From the NCBI RefSeq assembly GCF_030676415.1, contig NZ_JAUUTW010000010.1:82903-146902 (forward strand): 64,000 nucleotides of DNA. Direction: 5' to 3'. The position numbers and the translations under genes are program-made. The notes under the pieces are model-generated. The model saw nothing but the letters and a program-made list of their open reading frames with translations, made no database searches and was not told where the DNA came from. Positions 43,850-53,341 of this stretch are shown here, in pieces (position 1 is the first letter of the stretch; each line of letters starts with the position of its first letter). Origin of the DNA: Peribacillus frigoritolerans (GTDB lineage Bacteria; Bacillota; Bacilli; Bacillales; DSM-1321).

Positions 43850-45469
43850 TTATATTTCTACCAATGTTTCCCTATGATAAATAATCTCCCCATTCAGAAT
43901 CGTTGATTCAACCTTCAAATCCTTGATATTTTGGGAATCCACTTTCAATATACTCTCATTCAATACTACTAGATCGGCCAGCTTTCCTGCCTCCAGGCTG
44001 CCTTTGACATCTTCATCGAAACTCGCAAACGCGCCATTCCAAGTGTATAGTTTAATGGCTTCCAATACGCTAATCGATTGAACCGTACCTATTTTGGTAC
44101 CAGACCTGCTTGTTCTATTAACAGCGACGTGTATGCCTAATAAAGGGTCGTGATCAGTAACGGGAGCATCTGAACCACCTGCGGCCAAGATGCCCTTATC
44201 AATAAAATCACGGGCAGCGTACATGTGATTGACCCTATTGCCGTAATGTTCAATATATATATCACCGAATTCATAAGGGAATGGGGGGTTGGGGATTGGG
44301 ATGATTCCAAGTTCTTTCATCCTCATTTGTAAATCTGGCGAAGATATTCCAGCATGCTCAATTCTATGTCTATGATCTTTTCTGGGCGATTCATTCAAAG
44401 CCTTTTCCACGCAATTTAAATACATCTCTATCGCTTTGTCACCTTGGGCATGGACTGTGATCTGATAGCCTTTTTTATGTGCCTGACCTAATACTTGATA
44501 GATCTCCTCTTCTTTATAATAAAAAATGCCGGAATAACCAGGATCACTCGAATATGGCTTACGGGTAGCAATTGTCGGACCGGTACTGCTGCCATCCGTA
44601 AACAATTTAGCTGGTCCGATTTTGAATCTTTCGTCCCCAGTTCCGGTTATGACTCCCGAATCCACCATTTTATTTACAAATTCATGGGAATTATTCAATG
44701 AACCGACCATCGCATAAATACGGACACGAATATCCTTATTTTTTATGGCCTGCTGCATTAACCGGAAACTTTCAGGACCATGAGCACCAGCTTCATGAAT
44801 GCTTGTTATGCCTGCTGCGATGAAATGCTCCGACGCTATTTTCACTGCTTTCAACAGTTCACTTTCTGAATAACTTGCTCTGTCGGCCATTACCATATTT
44901 GCCGTTTCAATGAGTTTGCCTGTAATCCTCCCTTCCCTATCCTTTTCAATGATCCCTCCAGTTGGATTTTCTGAGTTTTCATCAAATCGGGCAATCGCTA
45001 AGGCCCTGCTATTCACCACGCTTATATGGCTGCATGTACGGGTTACGATAATGGGATGGTCTGTTGAAATAGCATCCAATTCCGCTATTGTAGGATAACG
45101 TTTTTCTTTCACAGCGGTCTCATTGAAGCCCCAAGCACGGATCCATTCACCTTTAGGGATCGTCGAAGCTTTCTTCTTCAGATCGATTAACAAATCTTCA
45201 ACAGATTTGATATGTTCAGCTTTACAACTTACTGCCAATTGATTGACACCGTACAATATTAGATGAATATGAGAATCTATAAAACCAGGAAGTAATGTCT
45301 TTCCCTGCAAATCAATCACATTTGTTTCTTCTCCGATAAATTCCTTGATTTCCTGATTCGTTCCGACTGCCGAGATACGATTACCTCTAATTGCCAGGGC
45401 TTCTGCGACTTCATTTTTTTGATTTACGGTTATGACCTCGCCGTTTAAGAACACGATATCCGCTTTCAA
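43850..45469 (-). CDS. YtcJ-like metal-dependent amidohydrolase
   Basis: About 539 aa from TTG 45469, where AAGGGG is 8 bases upstream and the protein begins with the family start KADIVFLNGEVITV. The frame is open for 48 more codons to ATG 45613 (containing MNLLKTEYSDKWRLGAAKDD), so a longer product cannot be excluded. Motifs: GFIDSHIHL (HxH metal), HAQGDKA, HRIEHA and GGSDAPV (catalytic Asp). It is an amidohydrolase-3 family enzyme acting on cyclic or linear amides. It is first in the amide cluster. Confidence 0.87.
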   Translation of the reverse strand: MKADIVFLNGEVITVNQKNEVAEALAIRGNRISAVGTNQEIKEFIGEETNVIDLQGKTLLPGFIDSHIHLILYGVNQLAVSCKAEHIKSVEDLLIDLKKKASTIPKGEWIRAWGFNETAVKEKRYPTIAELDAISTDHPIIVTRTCSHISVVNSRALAIARFDENSENPTGGIIEKDREGRITGKLIETANMVMADRASYSESELLKAVKIASEHFIAAGITSIHEAGAHGPESFRLMQQAIKNKDIRVRIYAMVGSLNNSHEFVNKMVDSGVITGTGDERFKIGPAKLFTDGSSTGPTIATRKPYSSDPGYSGIFYYKEEEIYQVLGQAHKKGYQITVHAQGDKAIEMYLNCVEKALNESPRKDHRHRIEHAGISSPDLQMRMKELGIIPIPNPPFPYEFGDIYIEHYGNRVNHMYAARDFIDKGILAAGGSDAPVTDHDPLLGIHVAVNRTSRSGTKIGTVQSISVLEAIKLYTWNGAFASFDEDVKGSLEAGKLADLVVLNESILKVDSQNIKDLKVESTILNGEIIYHRETLVEI

Positions 45470-45744
45470 ACAACACACCCCTTCCCTATTGTTCACCCTA
45501 ATTACCACTTCATCATCCTTTGCTGCCCCCAGCCTCCACTTATCGGAATATTCCGTTTTCAACAGATTCATTATATCCACACCAGATTGTGAAATCATTA
45601 GACAAATAGTCAAAAATTCAATCGTTTTTTTATACCTTTTATATAATTATGTCTTATTTCCTATGATTTGCTGATCCAGTTCCCTTTTTATTACGCCCCA
45701 AAAAGATTAATAATCTTCCTAAGGAGCTATAACCAATCAAAAAA

Positions 45745-45778
45745 GGATAGATTAAGCTGCTGATATGCTTATCTATCC
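45745..45778 (-). terminator. Hairpin after the methyltransferase-like gene
   Basis: GGATAGAT-AAG pairs with CTT-ATCTATCC around an 11-base loop; T-run on the minus strand; 17 bases after the stop at 45795. Confidence 0.75.
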
Positions 45779-45794
45779 CGCCATTTTCATTTTT

Positions 45795-46709
45795 TTACAA
45801 TCCATTCATTCTCCCTATAATGCCGATGGTCAAATACTGTTTGTTTTCATTAAAATCCCATGTCCAGTATCGCAGGATTAATTCGCTTTTATCCACTTTT
45901 TCAATAAACGTTTTTACCCCTATCAATGCTGCCCCATATCCCACGTTCGAGGCCAATGCAAAGATGGCATTCAGCCCTTCATTAATGGTATCCATATACT
46001 CTGGTTCGATTTTTAAGATATCAGTCCATGTAATACAGAATCCATTTTGCCTGGTACATTTAGATATAGAGTGATTCACTGTACGTACGATCTCATCCCT
46101 TAGATCTAAAATTCCATTCTTCATTTCTTCTGCGTCTTTTTTCTGATAGTGGTCTGCATGATCAGAAAGCATTTCCTTGGCCCAATTATAAAATAGTTGG
46201 GTATAAATGGCGGAAGTTGCCACGATATCAAAATCATTATAATATTTCGCAAAAACACTTTCAGAAAGCTGACCTAAGCGATTCTCGGTATCCTTTAAAT
46301 ATTGAATAATTCCCTTTGCCGTTTCACCTCGATTGAGCATGGAAGATAGGTGGCTATCAAAATCCACTTTATCGAGGCCTGTTACATCGATTTCAACAAG
46401 TTGAATTTTCTTCCGGGTTCGATCAGGCAAATTCGCCGTACCCTTTTCCATACTTTCCATATCAATATCAAATAAATATATGGTGTTGCATTTAGATACT
46501 AAATACTCTATATCCAAATCATCGCAATTGCCTGCACCAACGATAGCCACTTTATCTACGAACGCTTTTTTCGAAAAAACGGCATCGAATAATCCTGTAA
46601 CTTGTGTACGATGCCGTTGCCACCGCAACTTTCTGTATTCATCCCGATTATGATTCATTTTTCTTTGATAGGTTTCCAAGTCAATCTCTCCCTTTAGGGT
46701 ACTAACCAT
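45795..46709 (-). CDS. Hypothetical protein with SAM-methyltransferase-like nucleotide fold
   Basis: 304 aa. A Rossmann-type motif KVAIVGAGNCDDLDIEYL is followed by an acidic strand end NTIYLFDIDMESM and QLVEIDVTGLD, the pattern of motif I to III of class I SAM methyltransferases. The C-terminal half is unlike known methyltransferases to my eye. It is a single gene with its own terminator. Predicted cytosolic; the substrate and even the activity are uncertain. Confidence 0.6.
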   Translation of the reverse strand: MVSTLKGEIDLETYQRKMNHNRDEYRKLRWQRHRTQVTGLFDAVFSKKAFVDKVAIVGAGNCDDLDIEYLVSKCNTIYLFDIDMESMEKGTANLPDRTRKKIQLVEIDVTGLDKVDFDSHLSSMLNRGETAKGIIQYLKDTENRLGQLSESVFAKYYNDFDIVATSAIYTQLFYNWAKEMLSDHADHYQKKDAEEMKNGILDLRDEIVRTVNHSISKCTRQNGFCITWTDILKIEPEYMDTINEGLNAIFALASNVGYGAALIGVKTFIEKVDKSELILRYWTWDFNENKQYLTIGIIGRMNGL

Positions 46710-46844
46710 TTATTTATTGTAACAAAGTATCCCAATATTTTGGAGGTCAGGTAATTAAGATTTCGCCTAGTAAAATAAGCGGTAAAAATGTTAGAAGAAT
46801 ATGGGAATTACTGAGAAGTAGCAGAGATAACAGGAGGGTGTTCC

Positions 46845-47574
46845 TTGAGCAAAACAAAAAAGGTTTTACTGACTTTACTAGGTGTTTTTTTAATCATCTT
46901 GGCCGGTGTGATGATCCTTATGTTTTCATTCACACAGTATGAAAGCAGATCCTGATGAAGAAAAGAAAGTCCGGGATCAAGCTGAACGATATTTAGGGAA
47001 AACTTTTGATGAAGGAACCGAAATATATGATGTTTTATACGATAATATGGGGAACTGGGACTATTTTGAATACGCAGCTAAAGTGAAACATGAAAAATAT
47101 GGGACTCAATTTTTAGTTTTCTTTAATGATGAAACAGGGGAAATGGAGGATACATTCCTATCTGATAAATGGCAAGATGATGCAGAAAAAGAAATCAGGC
47201 CTTATGTTGAAAAAGAACTGGGTGACGTTTTGATATCCAAGGAACTGGGAGATATTGCAGAGAATGAAGATTGGGAGGAGATTCAAGAAGAAATCGGCGA
47301 TTATAATCAATTACTCTTGGTGTTTGATGAGGGTGTTGGGAAAGAATTGAAGATTGATCCGAATAAACCAGCCAGCTATAAAGATAACGATGTTTCCCCA
47401 ACCATACGGATTACCCTTTCACGTAAGAAACAGGGCGCAGATGAAGACCGCTTTACCGAAATTATCAATTCCCTAAAAAAAGATAGAGTTCTTAAACATG
47501 GAAATATGATTGTAGATTATATCAGTACCAATGGTGTGCCACTTGAAGATGAGGAATGGAGTGAAAAATTTTAA
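46845..47574 (+). pseudogene. Single-pass membrane protein gene interrupted by a two-base deletion
   Basis: TTG 46845 (AGGAGGG 6-7 bases upstream) begins SKTKKVLLTLLGVFLIILAG, a membrane helix, and runs 36 codons to a TGA at 46953. The second frame, open from ATG 46939, reads MKADPDEEKKVRDQAERYLG and continues 211 codons to 47574 but has no ribosome site. Restoring one AT in TATGAAA (TATATGAAA) joins them as ...FTQYMKADPDEE, giving about 242 aa. So it is a membrane-anchored acidic protein of unknown family, broken here by loss of a dinucleotide repeat. Confidence 0.75.
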
Positions 47575-47579
47575 CAGTA

Positions 47580-47617
47580 AGGTAAAGAGCAGCAATCCGC
47601 CCTCCCACTCTTTACCT
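47580..47617 (+). terminator. Terminator
   Basis: AGGTAAAGAG / CTCTTTACCT stem followed by seven T, just after the stop at 47574. Confidence 0.85.
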
Positions 47618-48110
47618 TTTTTTGTTACGGAAAACAAACTTTTCCATATAACTCTAGTAAACTATCCTATTTTTTGGAATGATTCGTTTCTCGCGGTTAA
47701 CCAGATTGGCGAAAAGTTCTTTATAACCACTTAAAAAAAAATTTTTATAAAAATGAAAAATCCTTCCATGCATTATAGGTGTAACTGCCCCATTTCCTGA
47801 ATAAATGTATCTAGTAAATTATATTCAACATCTTCTGAATCATCCTTAGCGAAAGATTCTGAATGGTAGCGCTGTCACTTCCATTCCTGGAATAAAAATC
47901 ACAACAATTGCAGTTTTTACAAGGATTCATCCATTGTCACCAATACCCCTAAAGGTAATATATTATGTTCATAAAAAATCAATAATAGGAATTTTACCCC
48001 AAGACTTTTACCCTTTTCACAATCGTATAAATATTCAAAAAAATGTCGAGTTGAGTCATCTATCCTTTTACCCTTATACTAGGGAAGAAAAATCGAAGGA
48101 GGAATTACAC
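47618..48110. other. Gap upstream of rocF
   Basis: About 490 AT-rich bases. In-frame codons run upstream of the arginase start but lack coding character. I found no sigma-54 -24/-12 element here, in contrast to the B. subtilis roc operons, and no riboswitch. Confidence 0.4.
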
Positions 48111-49061
48111 ATGAAGAAGGAAATTTCAATCATTGGTGTGCCAATGGATCTTGGTCAAACTAGAAGAGGAGTAGATATGGGGCCTAGTGCCATTAGATAT
48201 GCAGGGTTGAGTGAAAGACTTGAAAACATTGGCTATACTGTCCGTGATGAAGGTGATATTAAAGTAGAAATACAGGAAAGAGCACAAAATGATAGCGACA
48301 CAAATTTAAAGAATCTGCAGGACGTAGCAGAAGGTAATGAGAAATTGAGTCAAAAAGTGGATGAAGTCATCCAAGCAAATCGTTTTCCTTTAGTTTTAGG
48401 GGGAGATCACAGCATTGCTATCGGGACATTAGCCGGTTTAGCAAAGCATACTGAAAACTTAGGGGTAATATGGTATGATGCACATGGAGATTTAAATACT
48501 GCCGAAACATCCCCATCAGGAAACATACATGGTATGTCCCTAGCAGTAAGTTTGGGCCTTGGCCACCCTGCACTGACTAAAATTGGCGGATATTCTCCAA
48601 AAGTCAAACCAGAGAATATTGTCATCATTGGTGCCCGTTCTTTAGACCAAGGTGAAAAAGAGTTAATCAGGGAAAAAGGAATTAAAGTCTATACTATGCA
48701 TGAGATTGATAGAATGGGTATGACAAAAGTGATGGAAGAATCGATTGCCTACCTGAAAGAACGTACGGACCTTGTCCATTTATCACTTGATCTTGATGGT
48801 CTTGATCCAGATGATGCACCAGGGGTCGGAACGCCTGTAATGGGAGGTATTAGTTACCGCGAAAGCCATCTTGCCATGGAAATGCTAGCTGAAGCTAATA
48901 TCATTACATCAGCAGAGTTTGTTGAGATAAACCCAATATTGGACGAGCATAATAAAACGGCTGAAGTTGCTGTCGCATTAATGGGCTCATTGCTTGGGGA
49001 AAAATTACTATATGGAGCGGAAGATCATATCACTCCTGATTTATTGGCTCATGTTAAATAA
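48111..49061 (+). CDS. rocF: Arginase
   Basis: 316 aa from ATG 48111 (AAGGAGG 8 bases upstream), somewhat longer than the 296-300 aa of most Bacillus arginases owing to a C-terminal tail. It splits arginine to ornithine and urea. The Mn ligands are all present: GGDHSIAIG (His), WYDAHGDLNT (Asp-His-Asp) and SLDLDGLDP (two Asp). The next gene on the strand is a RocE-type permease 370 bases on, with a separate control region. Confidence 0.95.
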   Translation: MKKEISIIGVPMDLGQTRRGVDMGPSAIRYAGLSERLENIGYTVRDEGDIKVEIQERAQNDSDTNLKNLQDVAEGNEKLSQKVDEVIQANRFPLVLGGDHSIAIGTLAGLAKHTENLGVIWYDAHGDLNTAETSPSGNIHGMSLAVSLGLGHPALTKIGGYSPKVKPENIVIIGARSLDQGEKELIREKGIKVYTMHEIDRMGMTKVMEESIAYLKERTDLVHLSLDLDGLDPDDAPGVGTPVMGGISYRESHLAMEMLAEANIITSAEFVEINPILDEHNKTAEVAVALMGSLLGEKLLYGAEDHITPDLLAHVK

Positions 49062-49172
49062 TCGGACTCCATGTTTTTGATAGAAATATAGAGAGTTCGT
49101 TAAAGTGCTCCATGGGGAAAAGCCCATACTTCTTTTATGTGCTTCTTCCCATTGGCGGATGATCGACATGAA

Positions 49173-49322
49173 TCAATTTACATCCCTAGTTTCCTGACGC
49201 TTGGCTTCTCTTTCTTTATTAAGCGGCGCTTTCGAAATTAATTCTGCATAGGTACCTATGTTCATTGACTCATGCTTCTTTAATGCAGAAGTAATCTCTT
49301 TTCGGAGGGAATTCGACATCAT
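49173..49322 (-). CDS. Possible 49-aa protein, weak support
   Basis: Reads MMSNSLRKEITSALKKHESMN... and ends KREAKRQETRDVN-like charged sequence; codon use looks coding, but no ribosome site precedes either ATG. It lies antisense in the rocF-rocE gap. It may be a real small gene, a remnant or chance. The family is not recognised. Confidence 0.28.
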   Translation of the reverse strand: MMSNSLRKEITSALKKHESMNIGTYAELISKAPLNKEREAKRQETRDVN

Positions 49323-49390
49323 CTAAGAATCAGAATCAAAGCTATTAGACTTGTGAAAACACAAATTCCCTAATAACGTCCCAACATAAA

Positions 49391-49404
49391 TGAAACCGTT
49401 TGCA
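49391..49404 (+). promoter_or_regulatory. Probable cre site (CcpA) upstream of rocE
   Basis: TGAAACCGTTTGCA fits the Bacillus cre consensus TGNAANCGNWWNCA at every fixed position. It ends 24 bases before the rocE start, where CcpA binding would act as a roadblock or block initiation. Confidence 0.6.
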
Positions 49405-49428
49405 CCCATCAGGTAAAGGAGTTTTTCA

Positions 49429-50865
49429 ATGAAAACAACAGAAAATCAACCAAATGAATTAAAACGGAGCATGAAAGCAAGACATTTATTTATGATTTCA
49501 ATAGGGGGATGTATTGGTACGGGCTTTTTCATCGGTTCAGGCTATACCATTCATGAAGCAGGAGCCTTCGGTGCTATCCTCTCCTACATAGTCGGCGGCT
49601 TCATCATGTATTTAACGATGCTTTGCCTAGGTGAACTATCCGTTGCCATGCCTGTTTCCGGTTCGTTTCAGACATATGCGACTAAGTTCATCGGTCCTGG
49701 AACCGGGTTTGCCATCGGATGGCTATACTGGTTAGGTTGGGCCGTTACAGTTGCCTTAGAGTTTCTGGCAGCAGGACAGCTAATGCAAAGATGGTTTCCT
49801 GAATCACCCGTATGGATGTGGTGTGCAATCTTTGCTTTTCTCATCTTTTCACTAAACGCCTTATCAGCAAAGGCATTTGGCGAATCGGAGTTTGTTTTTT
49901 CTAGCATAAAAGTATTGGCCATCATTCTTTTCATCATCGTTGGCGGTGCTGCTATGTTTGGTATGATTGATATGAAAGGTGGACAAGAAGCTCCATTTTT
50001 CTCCAACTTTTTCGCTGAGGGTCTTTTCCCCAATGGGATATCGGCCCTGCTGATCACAATGATCACAGTGAACTTTTCCTTCCAGGGCACTGAATTAATC
50101 GGAATAGCCGCTGGAGAAAGTGAAAACCCGGAAAAGGTGATACCAAAATCCATCAAACAAACCGTTTGGAGAACCCTTTTCTTCTTTGTTCTTTCTGTCG
50201 CTGTACTTTCGGCGATGATCCCAAGGGAAAAAGCCGGTATCTCAGAAAGTCCATTCGTTGTTGTACTTGATAGTATAGGAGTTCCGTATGCAGCTGACAT
50301 CATGAACTTCATCATTCTTACAGCACTATTGTCAGTGGCGAACTCAGGGCTTTATGCTGCGACACGTATGCTCTACTCGCTTTCAAGGGAAGGTATGGCC
50401 AGTCCGAAGCTCGGTTTGGTGAATAAGAGAGGGATTCCGCTCAATGCCCTGCTCATCACTCTGGGGATTGCCGGTTTGTCTTTACTTTCAAGTGTAGTAG
50501 CTGCAGACACAATATTTGTCTTTCTTCTCTCCCTTGCAGGGTTAGGTGCACAAATTGGCTGGATTGCCATATCGGCTAGTCTTCTTGCTTTTAGAAGATC
50601 CTATACCCGCCAAGGCGGAAAGATAGAAGATCTTAAATTTAAAGTTCCGCTATACCCATTCATCCCCATACTTGCATTAATAACAAACTGCATCGTCATG
50701 ATCAGTTTAGCATTTGTTCCTGAGCAGCGAATGGCCCTTTATTGCGGGGGAGCATTCTTCCTTGGATGTTATGCGGTTTATCACTTTAGAGTGAAGAAAA
50801 TCAAGAAAATAGAAACTCCCAAGCAGGAAGTTGAATTAAATGCCGGTAAAAAAATGGTCATTTGA
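49429..50865 (+). CDS. rocE: Arginine/ornithine permease, RocE-like (APC superfamily)
   Basis: 478 aa, 12 predicted membrane helices. N-terminal KARHLFMISIGGCIGTGFFIGSG is the APC substrate-binding unwound helix, and long stretches (GGFIMYLTMLCLGEL, SGSFQTYATKF, TVNFSFQGTELIG) correspond closely to B. subtilis RocE as I remember it. It imports arginine or ornithine for the arginase pathway, matching rocF upstream. AAAGGAG precedes ATG 49429. A cre-like site suggests carbon catabolite repression. Confidence 0.9.
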   Translation: MKTTENQPNELKRSMKARHLFMISIGGCIGTGFFIGSGYTIHEAGAFGAILSYIVGGFIMYLTMLCLGELSVAMPVSGSFQTYATKFIGPGTGFAIGWLYWLGWAVTVALEFLAAGQLMQRWFPESPVWMWCAIFAFLIFSLNALSAKAFGESEFVFSSIKVLAIILFIIVGGAAMFGMIDMKGGQEAPFFSNFFAEGLFPNGISALLITMITVNFSFQGTELIGIAAGESENPEKVIPKSIKQTVWRTLFFFVLSVAVLSAMIPREKAGISESPFVVVLDSIGVPYAADIMNFIILTALLSVANSGLYAATRMLYSLSREGMASPKLGLVNKRGIPLNALLITLGIAGLSLLSSVVAADTIFVFLLSLAGLGAQIGWIAISASLLAFRRSYTRQGGKIEDLKFKVPLYPFIPILALITNCIVMISLAFVPEQRMALYCGGAFFLGCYAVYHFRVKKIKKIETPKQEVELNAGKKMVI

Positions 50866-50936
50866 TCCAAAATTCCGCGGAGTAGAGTAAGTGGTGAAAA
50901 GTAGTCTTTACAATCCATTAAGATTGCTTTTCAAAG

Positions 50937-50976
50937 AAGAAATACCCTGGTTGTTATTACACCCAGGGTATTTCTT
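50937..50976. terminator. Terminator after rocE
   Basis: 14-bp stem AAGAAATACCCTGG with its complement, 12-base loop and a T-rich tail, about 70 bases after the rocE stop. The remaining 180 bases to 51160 hold nothing recognised. Confidence 0.88.
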
Positions 50977-51160
50977 TTATTTAATCACCATTTCCTGAAA
51001 TAACTAGCCAATGGTAAACCACTGTAAGAATTCTTCCTTTTCCCTTCCAGCTTTTTTAGTTCCTAAAAACTATACCCTGTAATATTACGCATATAATAGG
51101 AAGTTAAATTTTCAGCTCCATTCAGGCAATAAAAACAAATATCAAAACAAAAAAATCATC

Positions 51161-51439
51161 TTAATCGATGATTTTATATTGTGCAAATTCCTTTAATTTA
51201 GGCAGGATTGGCTCTAAAATTTCCTTGGCTATGTAATCGGTATCCAATCCAATGAAGCGTTCACTTTCCATGTCGACCGATCTCGCATTTTCTGGGTCAT
51301 CACAAAAAATAAACGATATGATTCCGTTATCTTCCGTCATATCTACATATTTAAATGCAATGTCATGTTTCGTAAGACAACTTTCAAACGCAATGCACAA
51401 TTCATCTATATTTGATTGACTAATAGATGTGAATTTCAT
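51161..51439 (-). CDS. Hypothetical 92-aa acidic protein
   Basis: From ATG 51439, reading MKFTSISQSNIDELCIAFES; GAGGGG is 9 bases upstream. The frame stays open for another 70 codons upstream but that part is not protein-like. Cysteines at ELC, SCL and FCD; no membrane segment. No family recognised. The leader contains a palindrome CATGAATTTC-aaagc-GAAATTCATG (51478-51502) of unknown role; the remaining gap to 51828 is empty. Confidence 0.6.
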   Translation of the reverse strand: MKFTSISQSNIDELCIAFESCLTKHDIAFKYVDMTEDNGIISFIFCDDPENARSVDMESERFIGLDTDYIAKEILEPILPKLKEFAQYKIID

Positions 51440-51828
51440 ATTGATCATCCCCTCTGCTAAAGGATAGCAAAATAAAGCATGAATTTCAAAGCGAAATTCA
51501 TGTCCCATTCTCATGATCATGATACACCTACACTTTTGAAAAGGAAAATGACATAAAAACTTGCCCTTGTTTGGAATATCACCCGTATGAAGCCTTTTGA
51601 TGAAGATTGTATGGGTAAGGATTTCCCCATTAGAAATAAGTGTAACCAATCGATTTCATCCAATTTCCCACCTTTACCCTGATTTAATTTTTTATCTTTC
51701 AACAGCGATTAATAAGGATTGCCCAAGGCATAACCGTATTTTGTATCGCCGGGATATGTAGTTCCTCATGAATATTCCATGGCATGTCTCATATCTTTAT
51801 ACAAACACCTTATTAGGAGTGGTCCAAC

Positions 51829-53160
51829 ATGAAGTCTTTTTATAAAGGAACGCTCATTTTGATTGTCGCAGCGTTTTTTGGTGAATGTATCGAATTTTTA
51901 GTGAACATGCTCCTAGCCAGGGAATTACACGAAGAGGGCATGGGGCTTTATATGTCCCTATTGCCAATTTTCTTTTTGATATATGTGATTGCCAGCCTTG
52001 AATTACATATATCCATTTCAAAATTCGTTGCGGAAAATAAACAGGCAATGCATTATAATCTTATTATTCATGCACTCAAAATGGCTGCAGTCGTCGTATT
52101 GATCATGTGTGTAGTCATGCCTTTCATACTTTCCTTCTCATCCATAATGGACAGATACCATCCCTATATTAAATGGCTGCTCATCACATTGATCCCCATA
52201 GTTGCCTTTTCGTCGATTGCAAGAGGCTATTTCATGGGTGTCCAGCAAATGGGGAAGATTGCCTTTTCCAACTTTTTAAAAGATATCATTCAATTCGGCT
52301 TGCTTTTCCTCATCTTTAACTTATTTCATTTTAACCAGGAAAAGTCATTGTTGATGGCCTTTTTTGTTTTGATTGGCAGTGAGTTCCTCGTTTTTCTATA
52401 CTTGATCAACCTTTTGATTCTTCAAATGCGAATCATGAGGCGCGGAACGAACTCGCGGACAACCGGTAAACATGCACGACAAAAGTTATTGGCGGTTTCG
52501 CTGCCCACCATGGGGTTAAGGATCTTTCATGCGATAACAAATGCCATCCAACCTTTTTTGATCCATACTGCCCTTCTCTCTGCAGGATTCGGTGCGGTAG
52601 TGGCTACAGAGCATTTTGGGATGCTCACTGGAGTTGCGATGACGATTGGCTTCTTTCCGGCCTTTATCGCACATTCCTTAATGATCATGCTCATTCCGAA
52701 TGTATCGAATGCTTACAAGAATCAGGATAAGGAAAAATTGAGGGTTTTATTGCAAAAATCGATGTCTTTCACCGTATTGTATGGAGTTCCGGCTGTGATC
52801 TTCATTTATTTCTTTGCGGAACCTTTGACCTCCCTCTTTTTTTCTTCGACATCTGCCGCATACTATTTAAAATTATTATGTCCTTATTTCCTTTTTCATT
52901 TTTTTGTCATTCCTATGCAAGCCTATCTCATCGGCCTGGGTTTAGTGAAAGATGCTTTCATCCATACCGTATGGTCCCATATTGTTGCCTTTTTAATGAT
53001 GTATATCCTAGGTTCTCAGGCTTCTCTTAATATGGGAGGAATCATTTTAGGAATGAATACTGGTGCTGTATTATTAACTTTCATGCACTACTTGACCATT
53101 TGCAAAAAAATCGGCATAAGCATTTTACTGACGAAGTCAAGATCGATATCGATAAAGTGA
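51829..53160 (+). CDS. Oligosaccharide flippase, YkvU/SpoVB-like (MOP superfamily)
   Basis: 443 aa, about 12 membrane helices, the length of B. subtilis YkvU (SpoVB is longer). The first helix region FYKGTLILIVAAFFGECIEFLVNMLLAREL and SIARGYFMGVQQMGKIAFSNFLKD are typical for the polysaccharide-synthase (Wzx/MurJ-like) family. It probably moves a lipid-linked glycan across a membrane, perhaps during sporulation. It is alone on its transcript. The assignment to the ykvU branch is from length and pattern. Confidence 0.85.
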   Translation: MKSFYKGTLILIVAAFFGECIEFLVNMLLARELHEEGMGLYMSLLPIFFLIYVIASLELHISISKFVAENKQAMHYNLIIHALKMAAVVVLIMCVVMPFILSFSSIMDRYHPYIKWLLITLIPIVAFSSIARGYFMGVQQMGKIAFSNFLKDIIQFGLLFLIFNLFHFNQEKSLLMAFFVLIGSEFLVFLYLINLLILQMRIMRRGTNSRTTGKHARQKLLAVSLPTMGLRIFHAITNAIQPFLIHTALLSAGFGAVVATEHFGMLTGVAMTIGFFPAFIAHSLMIMLIPNVSNAYKNQDKEKLRVLLQKSMSFTVLYGVPAVIFIYFFAEPLTSLFFSSTSAAYYLKLLCPYFLFHFFVIPMQAYLIGLGLVKDAFIHTVWSHIVAFLMMYILGSQASLNMGGIILGMNTGAVLLTFMHYLTICKKIGISILLTKSRSISIK

Positions 53161-53341
53161 GGCAAAAAACAAGTGCCACCCAGAAAAAACCCTTGCTGTT
53201 ATTGGTTTATAAAGATTTAGATTAAAAATATTGAGCCTTTCCCTGTACATATCACCTTCGTTACTGTATATTTCAACATACTTGGGTAATAATCAAGTAA
53301 AATGGTTTAAACTAACCATACAATAGTAATGGAGTGATATC

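Noticed and set aside
47860..47930. Possible sigma-54 promoter before rocF (TTGCA at about 47909)
   Set aside because: No GG at the -24 position at the needed spacing.
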